From NCBI GenBank assembly GCA_903921965.1, contig CAIXSE010000497.1:1-12502 (forward strand): 12,502 bases of DNA, in the 5' to 3' direction. The notes beneath the pieces were generated by a model. That model was not told where the DNA came from and did no database searches. It saw nothing but the letters and a program-made list of their open reading frames with translations. Of the stretch, positions 1 through 6,585 are shown piece by piece. Position numbers and translations under genes: made by a program. Source of the DNA: an uncultured Thermoleophilia bacterium (GTDB lineage: Bacteria; Actinomycetota; Thermoleophilia; UBA2241). Position 1 is the stretch's first letter. Every line of letters starts with the position of its first letter.

Positions 1-114
1 CAGTTCGGGCCGGTGCTGCAGGCCGAGCCCGCCGCCCCCGACGACGACCAGCTGGCACGCCTGCGCGCAGCTGAGGAGGAGCTGGGCCTCACCCTCATCG
101 CCGTGCAGTACTGA
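1..114 (+). CDS. C-terminal tail of an unidentified protein (5' partial)
   Basis: An open frame enters from the left edge and ends at a TGA at 112-114, giving 37 visible residues that end in LTLIAVQY. The tail is acidic and helix-prone (a DDD run, then LARLRAAEEELG) and its codons have strong G/C bias at the third position, as in the neighbouring genes. A GC-rich hairpin starts two bases after the stop, which fits a real gene end. The visible part is too short to assign a family. That the frame is coding is an inference from codon bias and the hairpin. Confidence 0.55.
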   Translation, partial: QFGPVLQAEPAAPDDDQLARLRAAEEELGLTLIAVQY

Positions 115-115
115 T

Positions 116-150
116 CCGCGCCGGGCGCCCGCCGGCCACGCACGGCGCGG
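116..150 (+). terminator. Hairpin after the upstream gene
   Basis: Eight-base arms CCGCGCCG (116-123) and CGGCGCGG (143-150) are exact reverse complements with a 19-base loop, directly after the stop at 112-114. There is no U-tract, so it is only a probable terminator; such hairpins are common by chance at this GC content. Confidence 0.35.
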
Positions 151-183
151 CCGCGGCGCCCCGCCGACGGGGACGGCCCGGCC

Positions 184-199
184 TCAGGTGTTCACCTGA
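184..199. promoter_or_regulatory. Palindromic operator-like site upstream of the nonaheme cytochrome promoter
   Basis: TCAGGTG-TT-CACCTGA is a perfect inverted repeat with 7-base arms and a 2-base spacer. It ends 13 bases before the proposed -35 box at 213-218, a position where an activator dimer often binds. The repeat is seen directly; the regulatory role is inferred and the protein that would bind is unknown. Confidence 0.35.
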
Positions 200-212
200 T
201 TACGCCATCCCC

Positions 213-241
213 TTGCGACCCTAGGTCCATGCTTGTACAGT
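213..241 (+). promoter_or_regulatory. Candidate sigma-70-type promoter for the nonaheme cytochrome
   Basis: TTGCGA (213-218) and TACAGT (236-241) each match 4 of 6 bases of the -35 and -10 consensus, with an ideal 17-base spacer. Transcription would begin near 248 and give a leader of about 240 bases before the start codon at 488. The rest of the gap (242-478) has several GC-rich inverted repeats, for example CGGGAG/CTCCCG around 339-359, but no riboswitch class that I recognise and no convincing coding frame. Confidence 0.35.
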
Positions 242-459
242 CGAGCACAAGGGCGCCGAGGGGGCGCCCGCGACCTCGCGCGGGGAGCGCGTCAGGGTCG
301 TTCGGACACCGCGCAGAGCGGCCCGCCTCCGTGAGGGCGTCGGGAGTGTGTGGCTCCCGCCACCCATCTTCACGAAGGCACGGCGCCGTGCGCGCCGCCG
401 CTCTCCCGGGAGCCCGGCGGCACCAGGCCACTTGAGGGGGTGGTGGACAGACCTACTGC

Positions 460-484
460 AAGGTAAGCCGTACCTTTCGGAGGA
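460..484 (+). promoter_or_regulatory. Small hairpin beside the ribosome binding site of the nonaheme cytochrome
   Basis: AAGGTA (460-465) and TACCTT (471-476) can form a 6-bp stem with a 5-base loop, ending two bases before the Shine-Dalgarno GGAGGA (479-484). A second ACCT at 451-454 could pair with AGGT at 461-464 instead, so two exclusive folds are possible. The ribosome binding site itself is strong, with 3 bases between GGAGGA and ATG. A regulatory role for the hairpin is speculative. Confidence 0.25.
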
Positions 485-487
485 AGC

Positions 488-2689
488 ATGGGGAGAAGAG
501 CAGTCATCATCCTAGCTGTCGTCGTCTTCGCCGCGATGATCGTGCCGGCGGCGGCGTTCGGCAGTCTCACCAACGACTACGGCATGAACTTCGCCGGTCA
601 GGCCAAGTGCCAGACCTGTCACGAGGCCACCGACGGCGCCAAGTTCACGGCCCTCCACTCGGGGTTCGCAACGCAGGGCATCACGCCCGCGCTGCCGACG
701 AACTGGACCGTCGTCCGCGCCGCGGGCGACGTCCCTCCGAAGCCGGGCACCAAGGGCATCGACGGCCCGATGTTCGACGAGGGCGGCGCCTACCCGCTGA
801 ACGTCCCGTGGATCACCCTGGGCAACTACGGCGCGAACTCCGCCACGGAGTACCTGTTCTGGCGCGGCTCCACGGCCACCAACATCATGCCGTGGAACCT
901 GGTCGAGGGCATGGTCGCCGAGCCCAACGGTGAGTGGATCATCGGCGAAGACATGGCCAAGGGCCTCTACGACGTCAAGTACGGCTGCAACCGCTGCCAC
1001 ATGCTCGGCAGCACCTCGCCGCTCGGCTCGGCCACGGCCACCAACACGGTGCCGAACCCGGCGGCCACCATCGCGCCGACGACCACCACGCTCAACGGCT
1101 GGTCCTACGACGCATCGGCCACGCCGGCCGGCTTCATCACCGATGCGACCGTGTCGTACCCCGGCATGAGCATCCAGTGCGAGGCCTGCCACGGCACCGG
1201 CGCCAAGGTCGCCGGCGGCCACATGGGCACCGGCACCACCATCAACACCGACCTCGAGACGCTGGGCAACTCGCAGGTGTGCGGCCAGTGCCACGGCAGC
1301 GCCACCAACGTGGCCGGCACCATGGGCCTGTACGGCTACACACCCAACCAGCCGCTCTACAAGTTCCTCAACACCAACGGCGTCTCGGCCGGCCAGTCGT
1401 ACACCAAGATCCCGACCGACGAGGAGTTCCTCGCCACGCCGACCGCGTACTGGATGTACCCGAACGGCAGCAACGCCAAGGGCAACCACTACTACTACAA
1501 CGAGTGGGCTGCCTCCGCGCACTCCTACCGCGCCGCGTACACCAAGGACTCCCCCGAGGCCATGGCCTTCCAGAAGAACGGCGGCGGCGTCTACGCCGTG
1601 GTCGCTCCCGCGCAGGTCCGCTTCGATGCCAAGTGCTACGAGTGCCACACCGGCGAGGGCTACCTCAAGAGCAAGGACGCCGAGATCGCCGAGGGCTTCA
1701 CCCCGACCGCCGACAACGTCGGCCAGATGGGTCAGGAGTGCTCGGTGTGCCACGGCGGCCACCCGTCGGCCGTCGGCGCCGAGGACGTCGTGCGCGAGCC
1801 CGACAAGGCCGGAGAGCGCAGCGCCACCGGCCTCGACGAGGGCAACACCAGCATCTGCATGGACTGCCACAACTGGCAGTACGAGGTGCAGGGCACCAAG
1901 CCGGTCTACGCCCCGCAGAAGGACCTCGAGGCGCACGGCTCGCCGAGCCACCCGCAGCGCGAGACCTACAACGGGTACTCGATGGTCGAGATCCAGCAGA
2001 GCGGGCCCTACATGCAGGGTGTGGAGTGCGAAGACTGCCACATGCCGCTCACCAACAAGAACGAGAACCGCATCTCCCACGGCATGAAGCCCATGCTCCC
2101 GGGCGACGCGGAGAAGTGGATGACGGCGGCCAAGTACAACGGCCAGGACAGCTGCACCAAGTGCCACGAGACCGTCAGCCGCGGCGACATGCAGTTCTGG
2201 ATCGACACCACCCAGGTCGAGGCGATGCACGCTGCCGAGGCCCTCGCCGCTTCCATCGCCAAGGCGGAGAAGCGCAAGGAGTTCTCCTGGACCAAGAAGA
2301 CGGCCCCCGGCTACATCCTGGTCGGCAAGGCCACCTTCAACTACAAGGTCTACGAGAACGACGCGTCCGGCGGCATCCACAACCCGGACTACGTCGTCGA
2401 CGGCCTCATGAGGGGCATCGAGCTCGCCGACTCCGTGGGCGGCGGCTTCAAGGTCGTCACCGGCGGCAAGGGCGTCGTCTCCGGCCTCATCGTCAACGGC
2501 GACAAGTCCCCCGCCATCGACGGCAAGCTGATCCTCTACAAGAACGGCAAGGCCACCTCGCAGTGGGCCGCGTCGGACTACAAGGGCGGCTTCGCCTTCC
2601 CGGCGAAGAAGGGCACGTACTTCGTCACGTGGAAGCGCGCCGCCGAGAAGGCCACCTGGATCATGAGCCAGACGGTGGTCGTCAAGTAG
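488..2689 (+). CDS. Secreted nonaheme c-type cytochrome with C-terminal beta domain
   Basis: This 733-residue protein should be an exported multiheme electron carrier or reductase. Residues 1-24 form a signal peptide: MGRR, a hydrophobic core (AVIILAVVVFAAMIV) and an AAA-F cleavage region. Nine canonical CxxCH heme sites begin at Cys41, 167, 231, 265, 383, 418, 457, 514 and 556. After the last heme, GGIHNPDYV (His631) resembles the conserved HNP segment of NrfA, hydroxylamine oxidoreductase and octaheme tetrathionate reductase families. Residues about 650-733 carry no heme and read as a beta-sandwich of the carboxypeptidase-regulatory/Ig-like type. No C-terminal membrane helix or LPXTG sorting signal is visible, so it is either released or held by non-covalent wall binding. 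The start is set by GGAGGA just upstream. The gene ends at a strong hairpin and appears to be a single-gene unit. Nine hemes and an NrfA-like tail recall OcwA, the nonaheme surface reductase of Thermincola. That is a hypothesis; the electron acceptor is unknown. Confidence 0.85.
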   Translation: MGRRAVIILAVVVFAAMIVPAAAFGSLTNDYGMNFAGQAKCQTCHEATDGAKFTALHSGFATQGITPALPTNWTVVRAAGDVPPKPGTKGIDGPMFDEGGAYPLNVPWITLGNYGANSATEYLFWRGSTATNIMPWNLVEGMVAEPNGEWIIGEDMAKGLYDVKYGCNRCHMLGSTSPLGSATATNTVPNPAATIAPTTTTLNGWSYDASATPAGFITDATVSYPGMSIQCEACHGTGAKVAGGHMGTGTTINTDLETLGNSQVCGQCHGSATNVAGTMGLYGYTPNQPLYKFLNTNGVSAGQSYTKIPTDEEFLATPTAYWMYPNGSNAKGNHYYYNEWAASAHSYRAAYTKDSPEAMAFQKNGGGVYAVVAPAQVRFDAKCYECHTGEGYLKSKDAEIAEGFTPTADNVGQMGQECSVCHGGHPSAVGAEDVVREPDKAGERSATGLDEGNTSICMDCHNWQYEVQGTKPVYAPQKDLEAHGSPSHPQRETYNGYSMVEIQQSGPYMQGVECEDCHMPLTNKNENRISHGMKPMLPGDAEKWMTAAKYNGQDSCTKCHETVSRGDMQFWIDTTQVEAMHAAEALAASIAKAEKRKEFSWTKKTAPGYILVGKATFNYKVYENDASGGIHNPDYVVDGLMRGIELADSVGGGFKVVTGGKGVVSGLIVNGDKSPAIDGKLILYKNGKATSQWAASDYKGGFAFPAKKGTYFVTWKRAAEKATWIMSQTVVVK

Positions 2690-2737
2690 GACAGCCCCAG
2701 GACGCAGACCCGGGCCGGCACGGACGGGTGACACGAC

Positions 2738-2779
2738 CGCGGAGGCCCCGGCGGACGCCAGTCCGCCGGGGCCTCCGCG
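2738..2779 (+). terminator. Strong hairpin terminator after the nonaheme cytochrome
   Basis: A perfect 19-bp stem (2738-2756 with 2761-2779) closed by a 4-base loop, 48 bases after the stop codon. No U-tract follows, as is common in high-GC genomes. It separates the nonaheme gene from the next cytochrome, so the two are probably transcribed separately. Downstream at 2859-2880, CAGACG and CGTCTG form a weaker inverted repeat before the next gene. Confidence 0.7.
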
Positions 2780-2939
2780 CATCCGGGACCGGCACCGCGG
2801 ACGGCGACGCACCCGGCCCCGGCGGCGCGGGCGCGCCACGACTTCGCACACCTTAACGCAGACGCAACCGCAATCGTCTGGCGGCCCTCCTTCCCGGGGG
2901 GTAGTCTCCCGAACCACCGCCATCGATACGGGAGGCCCC

Positions 2940-3635
2940 GTGAGCAACGCACGCACGACCGGACGGAAGAAGCGCTCGTGGCTGAAGACCGCACTGTGGG
3001 TGATCGGCGCCCTGGTCGTGGTCTTCGTCGTCATCCAGTTCCTGCCGTTGGCGAAGCACTCCAACCCGCCCGCGACGAACCCGTTCGTGTGGTCGGCCCC
3101 GGGCGCCGAGGCCGTGGCGAAGGCCTCGTGCTACGACTGCCACAGCAACGAGACGAAGTGGTGGTGGGCCACCCGCATCGCTCCCGTCTCGTGGCTCACC
3201 TGGCACGACGTCAGCGACGGCCGTGCCCGCCTCAACTTCTCGGAGTGGACCGGCGCGGTCACCGCCGACCAGATCGCCCGCGCCGTGAACGGCGAGATGC
3301 CGCCCGGTCAGTACACCCTCATCCACCCGAACGCCAGGCTCGACGACCGGGAGCGCCAGGTCCTGATCGACGGCTTCACGGCGTCGCTCGCCGACAACGG
3401 CGGCGGCTCGGCCACGTCCGCCACCCCCACTCCTGCACCGTCGTCCTCGGCATCCGGCGACGCCACGGCGGTCATCCGGCAGCGGTGCGGCTCGTGCCAC
3501 TCGCCCGACCCGGCCCTGCAGTTCCACGCCGGCAGCACCGCCGAAGCACAGGCGCTCATCGACTCGATGAAGCAGCGCGGCGCCCAGCTCACGGCGCAGG
3601 AAGAACAGTCCCTCCTGGCCTACTACACGCGCTGA
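2940..3635 (+). CDS. Membrane-anchored diheme cytochrome (PF14376-type heme domain plus C-terminal c-type heme domain)
   Basis: This 231-residue protein starts at GTG, with GGGAGG placed 4 bases upstream. A basic N-terminus (GRKKRSW) precedes one membrane helix at about 16-37, which places the rest outside the cytoplasm. The first heme domain contains CYDCH (64-68) followed by the hallmarks of the Haem_bd family (PF14376): SNETKWWW, RIAPVSWL, LNFSEW and GEMPPGQYTLIHP. A Thr/Pro/Ser linker at about 157-172 leads to a second, short domain with CGSCH (183-187). That domain has a conserved tail, with a Met in SMKQRG and then LTAQEEQSLLAYY. The two hemes on one tether suggest passage of electrons from the membrane quinone or cytochrome pool to an extracytoplasmic partner, possibly the nonaheme protein upstream. 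The partner is inferred only from proximity. Methyltransferase-like ORF 3674 follows after 38 bases. Confidence 0.88.
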   Translation: MSNARTTGRKKRSWLKTALWVIGALVVVFVVIQFLPLAKHSNPPATNPFVWSAPGAEAVAKASCYDCHSNETKWWWATRIAPVSWLTWHDVSDGRARLNFSEWTGAVTADQIARAVNGEMPPGQYTLIHPNARLDDRERQVLIDGFTASLADNGGGSATSATPTPAPSSSASGDATAVIRQRCGSCHSPDPALQFHAGSTAEAQALIDSMKQRGAQLTAQEEQSLLAYYTR

Positions 3636-3673
3636 GACGCCGGCGGACGGGCCTCGGAGGGTACAACGGCGGC

Positions 3674-4201
3674 ATGGACGACGCACGGAAGAACGGTGGG
3701 GCGGAACCTCAGCGGACGGACGCGGGCACGCGCGCGCCGTCCCTGGGGCGGCGCGGCGAAGGCTGGGTGGCCATCCAGGCCGTCCTGTTCGTGGCCATGG
3801 TGGCCTGCGGGCTCCGCGGCGTACGCTGGCCGCGGGCCGCGGCGCCGCTCCGCGTGACGGCCGCGGTCCTGCTGCTCGCCGGCGGTCTGGCGCTGTTCTC
3901 CTCCGGCAGCGTGCGCCTGGGACGGCTCCTGACGCCCTTCCCGCGGCCCGTCGCCGGCGGCGAGGTGCGGCGCGGCGGCGCCTACGGCCTCGTCCGGCAC
4001 CCGCTGTACGGCGGGGTCTTCCTCATGGCCTTCGCCTGGGCGCTGCTGACGTCCCCGCTCGCGCTGGTGCCGGCCGCCCTCACGCTGCCGTTCTTCGAGT
4101 CGAAGCGCCGGCGGGAGGAGGCGTGGCTGCGCGAGGCGCACCCGGACTACGAGGCCTACACGCGCGAGGTCCGGCGGCGCTTCATCCCGTTCGTCTGGTG
4201 A
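3674..4201 (+). CDS. Isoprenylcysteine carboxyl methyltransferase-like integral membrane protein
   Basis: This 175-residue membrane protein belongs to the broad ICMT/PEMT-like family of small SAM-dependent methyltransferases. Hydrophobic segments lie at about 31-48, 60-77 and 113-137. The family signature is clear: GGAYGLVRHPLYGG (the G-x-Y-x-x-VRHPxYxG motif), then EEAWLREAHPDYEAY and a terminal RRFIPFVW, which resemble the E-x-x-L...Y-x-x-Y and R-x-x-P motifs of the SAM pocket. Bacterial members rarely have a known substrate, since these cells have no prenylated CaaX proteins; lipids or small hydrophobic molecules are possible. The ATG is preceded by GGAGG at 3656-3660 with a rather long spacing of 13 bases, so the start is less certain and the first 25 hydrophilic residues may be over-called. 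It may be co-transcribed with the diheme gene, and is convergent with the AI-2E remnant. Confidence 0.78.
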   Translation: MDDARKNGGAEPQRTDAGTRAPSLGRRGEGWVAIQAVLFVAMVACGLRGVRWPRAAAPLRVTAAVLLLAGGLALFSSGSVRLGRLLTPFPRPVAGGEVRRGGAYGLVRHPLYGGVFLMAFAWALLTSPLALVPAALTLPFFESKRRREEAWLREAHPDYEAYTREVRRRFIPFVW

Positions 4202-4222
4202 CGGCCTCCGCCGCCGGGCCGG

Positions 4223-4873
4223 CTACTCGCCCAGCGGCGCGCCGCCCGCGGCCGGCGGCGCGGCATCGCGGGCGGCCGGCGACCAGCCCGGCCGCCCGAG
4301 CAGGTCGGTGATCCGGCGCGACTCGTCGCAGGCCTCGAGGAGCACGCGCCGCACCAGCAGCGTCATGGGCACGGCGAGCAGGCCGCCCATGATCCCCAGC
4401 ACCCAGCCCCAGAGGATGATCGACGGCAGGATCACGATGGGGGCCAGGTTGAGCCGGCGGCCGACGAAGCGCCCGTTGCGCAAGGAGCTCGTGACCGCCC
4501 AGATGACGACGTACCCCAGGAAGACGAGCAGCGCCGTCTGCCGTCCCCGCTCCAGCAGCGCCAGGAACACCGGCGGGAGCACCGCGACGAAGAAGCCGAG
4601 CGTCGAGATGAACGTCATCAGGAACGCGAACAGCCCCCACATGACCGGGAAGTTGACGCCGAGCAGATAGGGGAGCAGCCCGGCGGCCGTCCCATTGACG
4701 ATCCCGATGACCGCGGTGGCATGGACGAAGGCGCGCATGTCGCGGGTGAACAGCTCGAGGCGCTGGGTGAGAGGGCTCACGCGCGGGGGCGTGCGCTGCA
4801 TCTTGAGCCGCAGGGTGATGGACTCCGCGAGCATGACGAACACCACGAGCAGCGTGAGACCGACGGCGCCCAG
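4223..4873 (-). pseudogene. AI-2E family transporter remnant (C-terminal half only)
   Basis: The minus-strand frame ending at TAG (4225-4223) encodes about 217 residues that match the second half of AI-2E/PerM-type permeases. The segments are a helix LGAVGLTLLVVFVMLAES, a linker with FTRDMRAFVHATAVIGIVNG, then helices GVNFPVMWGLFAFLMTF, VAVLPPVFLALL, the NLAPIVILPSIILWGWVLG helix and the terminal MGGLLAVPMTLLVRRVL. Family members usually have 330-400 residues and about 7-8 helices; here the N-terminal half is absent and replaced by unrelated sequence read in the same frame. No good start codon with a ribosome binding site is visible: the GTG at about 4876 has no clear Shine-Dalgarno. I therefore call it a 5'-truncated pseudogene. 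A short functional protein is less likely but cannot be excluded, because this half has no stops or frameshifts. Confidence 0.65.
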
Positions 4874-5029
4874 CACGCAGCTCGGCCTGTCCTGGACCGC
4901 GTACCCCCGCGCCGGGTTCGCGTACCGGCGGTCGCCCGAGCCGCGGCCCGGGTCCCGGGCGACCTCGACCAGGCGGCGCACCACGTACCTGCCGTTGCAG
5001 TCCCGGCGGTCCGCGCCCACGAGCTCCGG
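4874..5029 (-). pseudogene. Fragment resembling a Cache sensor domain, fused in frame to the AI-2E remnant
   Basis: On the minus strand, about 52 residues read PELVGADRRD, then NGRYVVRRLVEVARDPG, then YANPARG. This order is like the end of single-Cache (sCache_2) domains, which typically have a (H)PELxGK...NG(K/R)YxxRE...(W)PNPATG pattern followed by K-x-x-Y. The domain normally needs about 120-150 residues and flanking membrane helices; here both ends are missing. It runs without a stop into the AI-2E remnant. The resemblance is by eye only, so the family call is tentative. Confidence 0.4.
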
Positions 5030-5045
5030 CCGGTTGGGGAGCGGC

Positions 5046-5111
5046 GGGCCCGAAGCCGATGCCGTCGTCCTCGACGGTGAGCCCGAGCCGGATGCGGCCG
5101 GCGGGCAGGCG
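5046..5111 (-). pseudogene. Short fragment resembling a histidine-kinase ATPase domain
   Basis: In a different minus-strand frame from the Cache-like piece, about 22 residues contain RIRLGLTVEDDGIGFGP. This resembles the beta strand plus G1 box (L-x-V-x-D-x-G-x-G-F) of HATPase_c domains in NarL-associated sensor kinases. The N box before it and the G2 box after it are missing. A remnant of a decayed sensor kinase is plausible, but the piece is short and could be chance in GC-rich sequence. Confidence 0.25.
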
Positions 5112-5160
5112 AACCGCGTCGTGCCGGCGAATCCATAGGGACCGTCCCGATGGAGGAAGC

Positions 5161-5544
5161 ATGGGCAGAAGAGATCACGCCTACGACGACTGGTACGACG
5201 ACGCCGAGCCCTGGCAGGACGACCAGCGCTCACAGGCCCGCCGGCTCGGTCTCGTGCGCGCGCCCGAGGCGCAGGTCGAGATCGTCACGCCGCACGAGTT
5301 CGAGGACGCCCAGACGATCGCCGACGGCATCCGCGCCGACGACCTCGTGCTCGTCGACCTGCGCGAGTGCGGCCCGGGGCTGGCCGCCCGGCTCACCGAT
5401 TTCTGCAGCGGCCTCGCGTACGCGGTGGACGGCGGCATGCAGATCGTCGCCGACGGCGTCGTGCTCGTCACGCCGCGGTGGGTGGACGTCTCCGGCGACG
5501 AGTCGGCAGCCGTGCGCCTCCCCGGCTTCTACAACCGGCTCTAG
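5161..5544 (+). CDS. sepF: Cell division protein SepF
   Basis: SepF anchors FtsZ to the membrane and aligns Z-ring filaments in Gram-positive bacteria and archaea. The 127-residue product has the family core at about 38-120: VEIVTPHEFEDAQTIADGIRADD, VLVDLRECGPGLAARLTDFCSGLAYAVDGGMQ and IVADGVVLVTP, which is the typical tail motif. GGAGGA lies 3 bases before the ATG. The gene stands alone here, whereas sepF often sits with ftsZ, yggS/ylmE and yggT. The first 28 residues (MGRRDHAYDDWYDDAEPWQD and on) are acidic and aromatic and do not look like the usual N-terminal amphipathic membrane helix (compare MRKMAVYLGL or MGLWDKLK types). A paralog, a different targeting mode or a missed start could explain this. 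Upstream in-frame sequence is remnant-like and offers no better start. Confidence 0.87.
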   Translation: MGRRDHAYDDWYDDAEPWQDDQRSQARRLGLVRAPEAQVEIVTPHEFEDAQTIADGIRADDLVLVDLRECGPGLAARLTDFCSGLAYAVDGGMQIVADGVVLVTPRWVDVSGDESAAVRLPGFYNRL

Positions 5545-5806
5545 GGACGGCCTCCGGCAGGGCCGGCTCGCCCCGGCCGGTCGCCGTTCCCGCGCGGCCG
5601 GCCGGCAAGGCAGCGCCCGAGGACCTCTAGCGGCGGGCAGGCACGGCGATGTACGCGCACGAGCACGACAAGGGCTCGCGGGCGCCGAGTGACGCGCATC
5701 TCGCGGAGCCGTCGCGCATCAGGCGCCGTCGCCGCCCCGACGCCGGGGACGCCCACGGTGACGAGCGAGCCGCCTGACCCCGCCCCGGCCACCCGGCCCG
5801 CGGGCG
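5545..5806. other. Gene-poor spacer between convergent sepF and the multiheme lipoprotein
   Basis: No convincing gene lies here. A 6-bp hairpin GGCCGG/CCGGCC (5561-5566 and 5573-5578) shortly after the sepF stop could act as a weak terminator. A 42-codon frame at 5649-5777 (+), starting MYAHEHDKGS, has no ribosome binding site and no recognisable similarity. Confidence 0.5.
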
Positions 5807-6544
5807 TCAGTGGTGGCAGCCGTCGCAGTCCGAGTGGGAGGTGTGGCAGGACAGGCAGTCGGCCATGTCGGCGCCCTGCGAGGCCTGCGCCACGTTCGCG
5901 TGCCTCGCCGTCAGCGCCTCGCCCGGCCGGTGGCAGGCGACACAGTGCGTGTTGCTGGGCTTCTCCTCGGATGCCGCGGCCACGGCGTCGACGTCCACGA
6001 GCCTGACGCCGTCGGCCGGGCACACGTAGTGCCCGCCCTCGGCGACCGCCTCGGCCGGCGTGTACAGCTTGCCGTCCTCCGGGCAGAACAGACGTCCCTG
6101 CATCTCCGCGAGCCGGGACGGGACGGCCGTCTCGCCGCGCCTGTGGCACTCGAGGCAGACCGCCTCGGAGCGCATGCGCGCGCGCAGCTCCTCGAGGTGC
6201 GCCCCGGTCCACGGCAGAGCCGCCTGCGACTCGGGGTCGCCGTCGTGGCACTTCTCGCAGTCCCGCACCGAGAACAGCTTGTGCATGGCGACCTGGCGCG
6301 GGTCCGTGCTGTGGCAGGTGCAGCCCGGCGGCAGGCCGCCGCCGACGATAGTCGCCGCGACGGCGGTCTGGGACGCGGGCGCCTCCAGCGGCGGCACCGC
6401 CGCGGCAGAGCCGCCGCAGGCGGAGGCGGCCGCGGCGGCCGCCACGAGCAGGAGCGCCACGGCGAGGCCGGCCGCTGCCCTCGCGACCAGGCTGCGGGCG
6501 GCGGCCACCGTGTGGCGCTCGTCGGTTCCGGAACGGGTACGCAT
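5807..6544 (-). CDS. Multiheme c-type cytochrome lipoprotein (5 CxxCH sites plus one CxCH)
   Basis: This 245-residue protein starts at ATG 6544, where GGGAG sits 8 bases upstream; an ATG at 6586 lacks a ribosome binding site. A hydrophobic segment at about 23-40 ends in SAC-GG with Cys43, a plausible lipobox with Ala rather than Leu at -3, so it is probably lipid-anchored outside the membrane. Canonical heme sites begin at Cys96 (CEKCH), 130 (CLECH), 201 (CVACH), 230 (CLSCH) and 240 (CDGCH). A sixth site, CTCH at 75-78, has only one residue between the cysteines. The middle (151-180) carries two CPxDG knuckles (Cys154, Cys175), an unusual insertion that could bind a metal or form a disulfide. 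The gene ends directly after the last heme site. It is divergent from cbbM across 164 bases with palindromes. It is likely an electron-transfer protein; its partner is unknown. Confidence 0.83.
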   Translation of the reverse strand: MRTRSGTDERHTVAAARSLVARAAAGLAVALLLVAAAAAASACGGSAAAVPPLEAPASQTAVAATIVGGGLPPGCTCHSTDPRQVAMHKLFSVRDCEKCHDGDPESQAALPWTGAHLEELRARMRSEAVCLECHRRGETAVPSRLAEMQGRLFCPEDGKLYTPAEAVAEGGHYVCPADGVRLVDVDAVAAASEEKPSNTHCVACHRPGEALTARHANVAQASQGADMADCLSCHTSHSDCDGCHH

Positions 6545-6585
6545 GAGCACGCTCCCGATTCTGCGAGCGTCGTCCGCGGCCGGCA

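Noticed and set aside
242..478. Possible known riboswitch (for example cyclic di-GMP type) in the cytochrome leader
   Set aside because: I looked for conserved core motifs of GEMM-type and cobalamin riboswitches and did not find them. Only generic GC-rich hairpins are present.
934..2856. 640-codon + strand frame overlapping the nonaheme cytochrome
   Set aside because: It is Arg/His/Pro-rich with no domain, and a frame-shifted shadow of the cytochrome.
512..3064. 850-codon open frame on the minus strand opposite the nonaheme cytochrome
   Set aside because: It is a low-complexity Val/Ala/Gly/Arg frame antisense to a gene with a signal peptide and nine heme motifs. Long antisense frames are expected at this GC content.
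4308..5138. + strand open frames over the AI-2E remnant
   Set aside because: They are Ser/Arg/Thr-rich frames antisense to sequence with clear transporter helices, with no domain or ribosome binding site.
5649..5777. Small + strand frame of 42 codons starting MYAHEHDKGS
   Set aside because: It has no ribosome binding site, an Arg-rich tail and no similarity that I recognise, so it is not supported as a gene.
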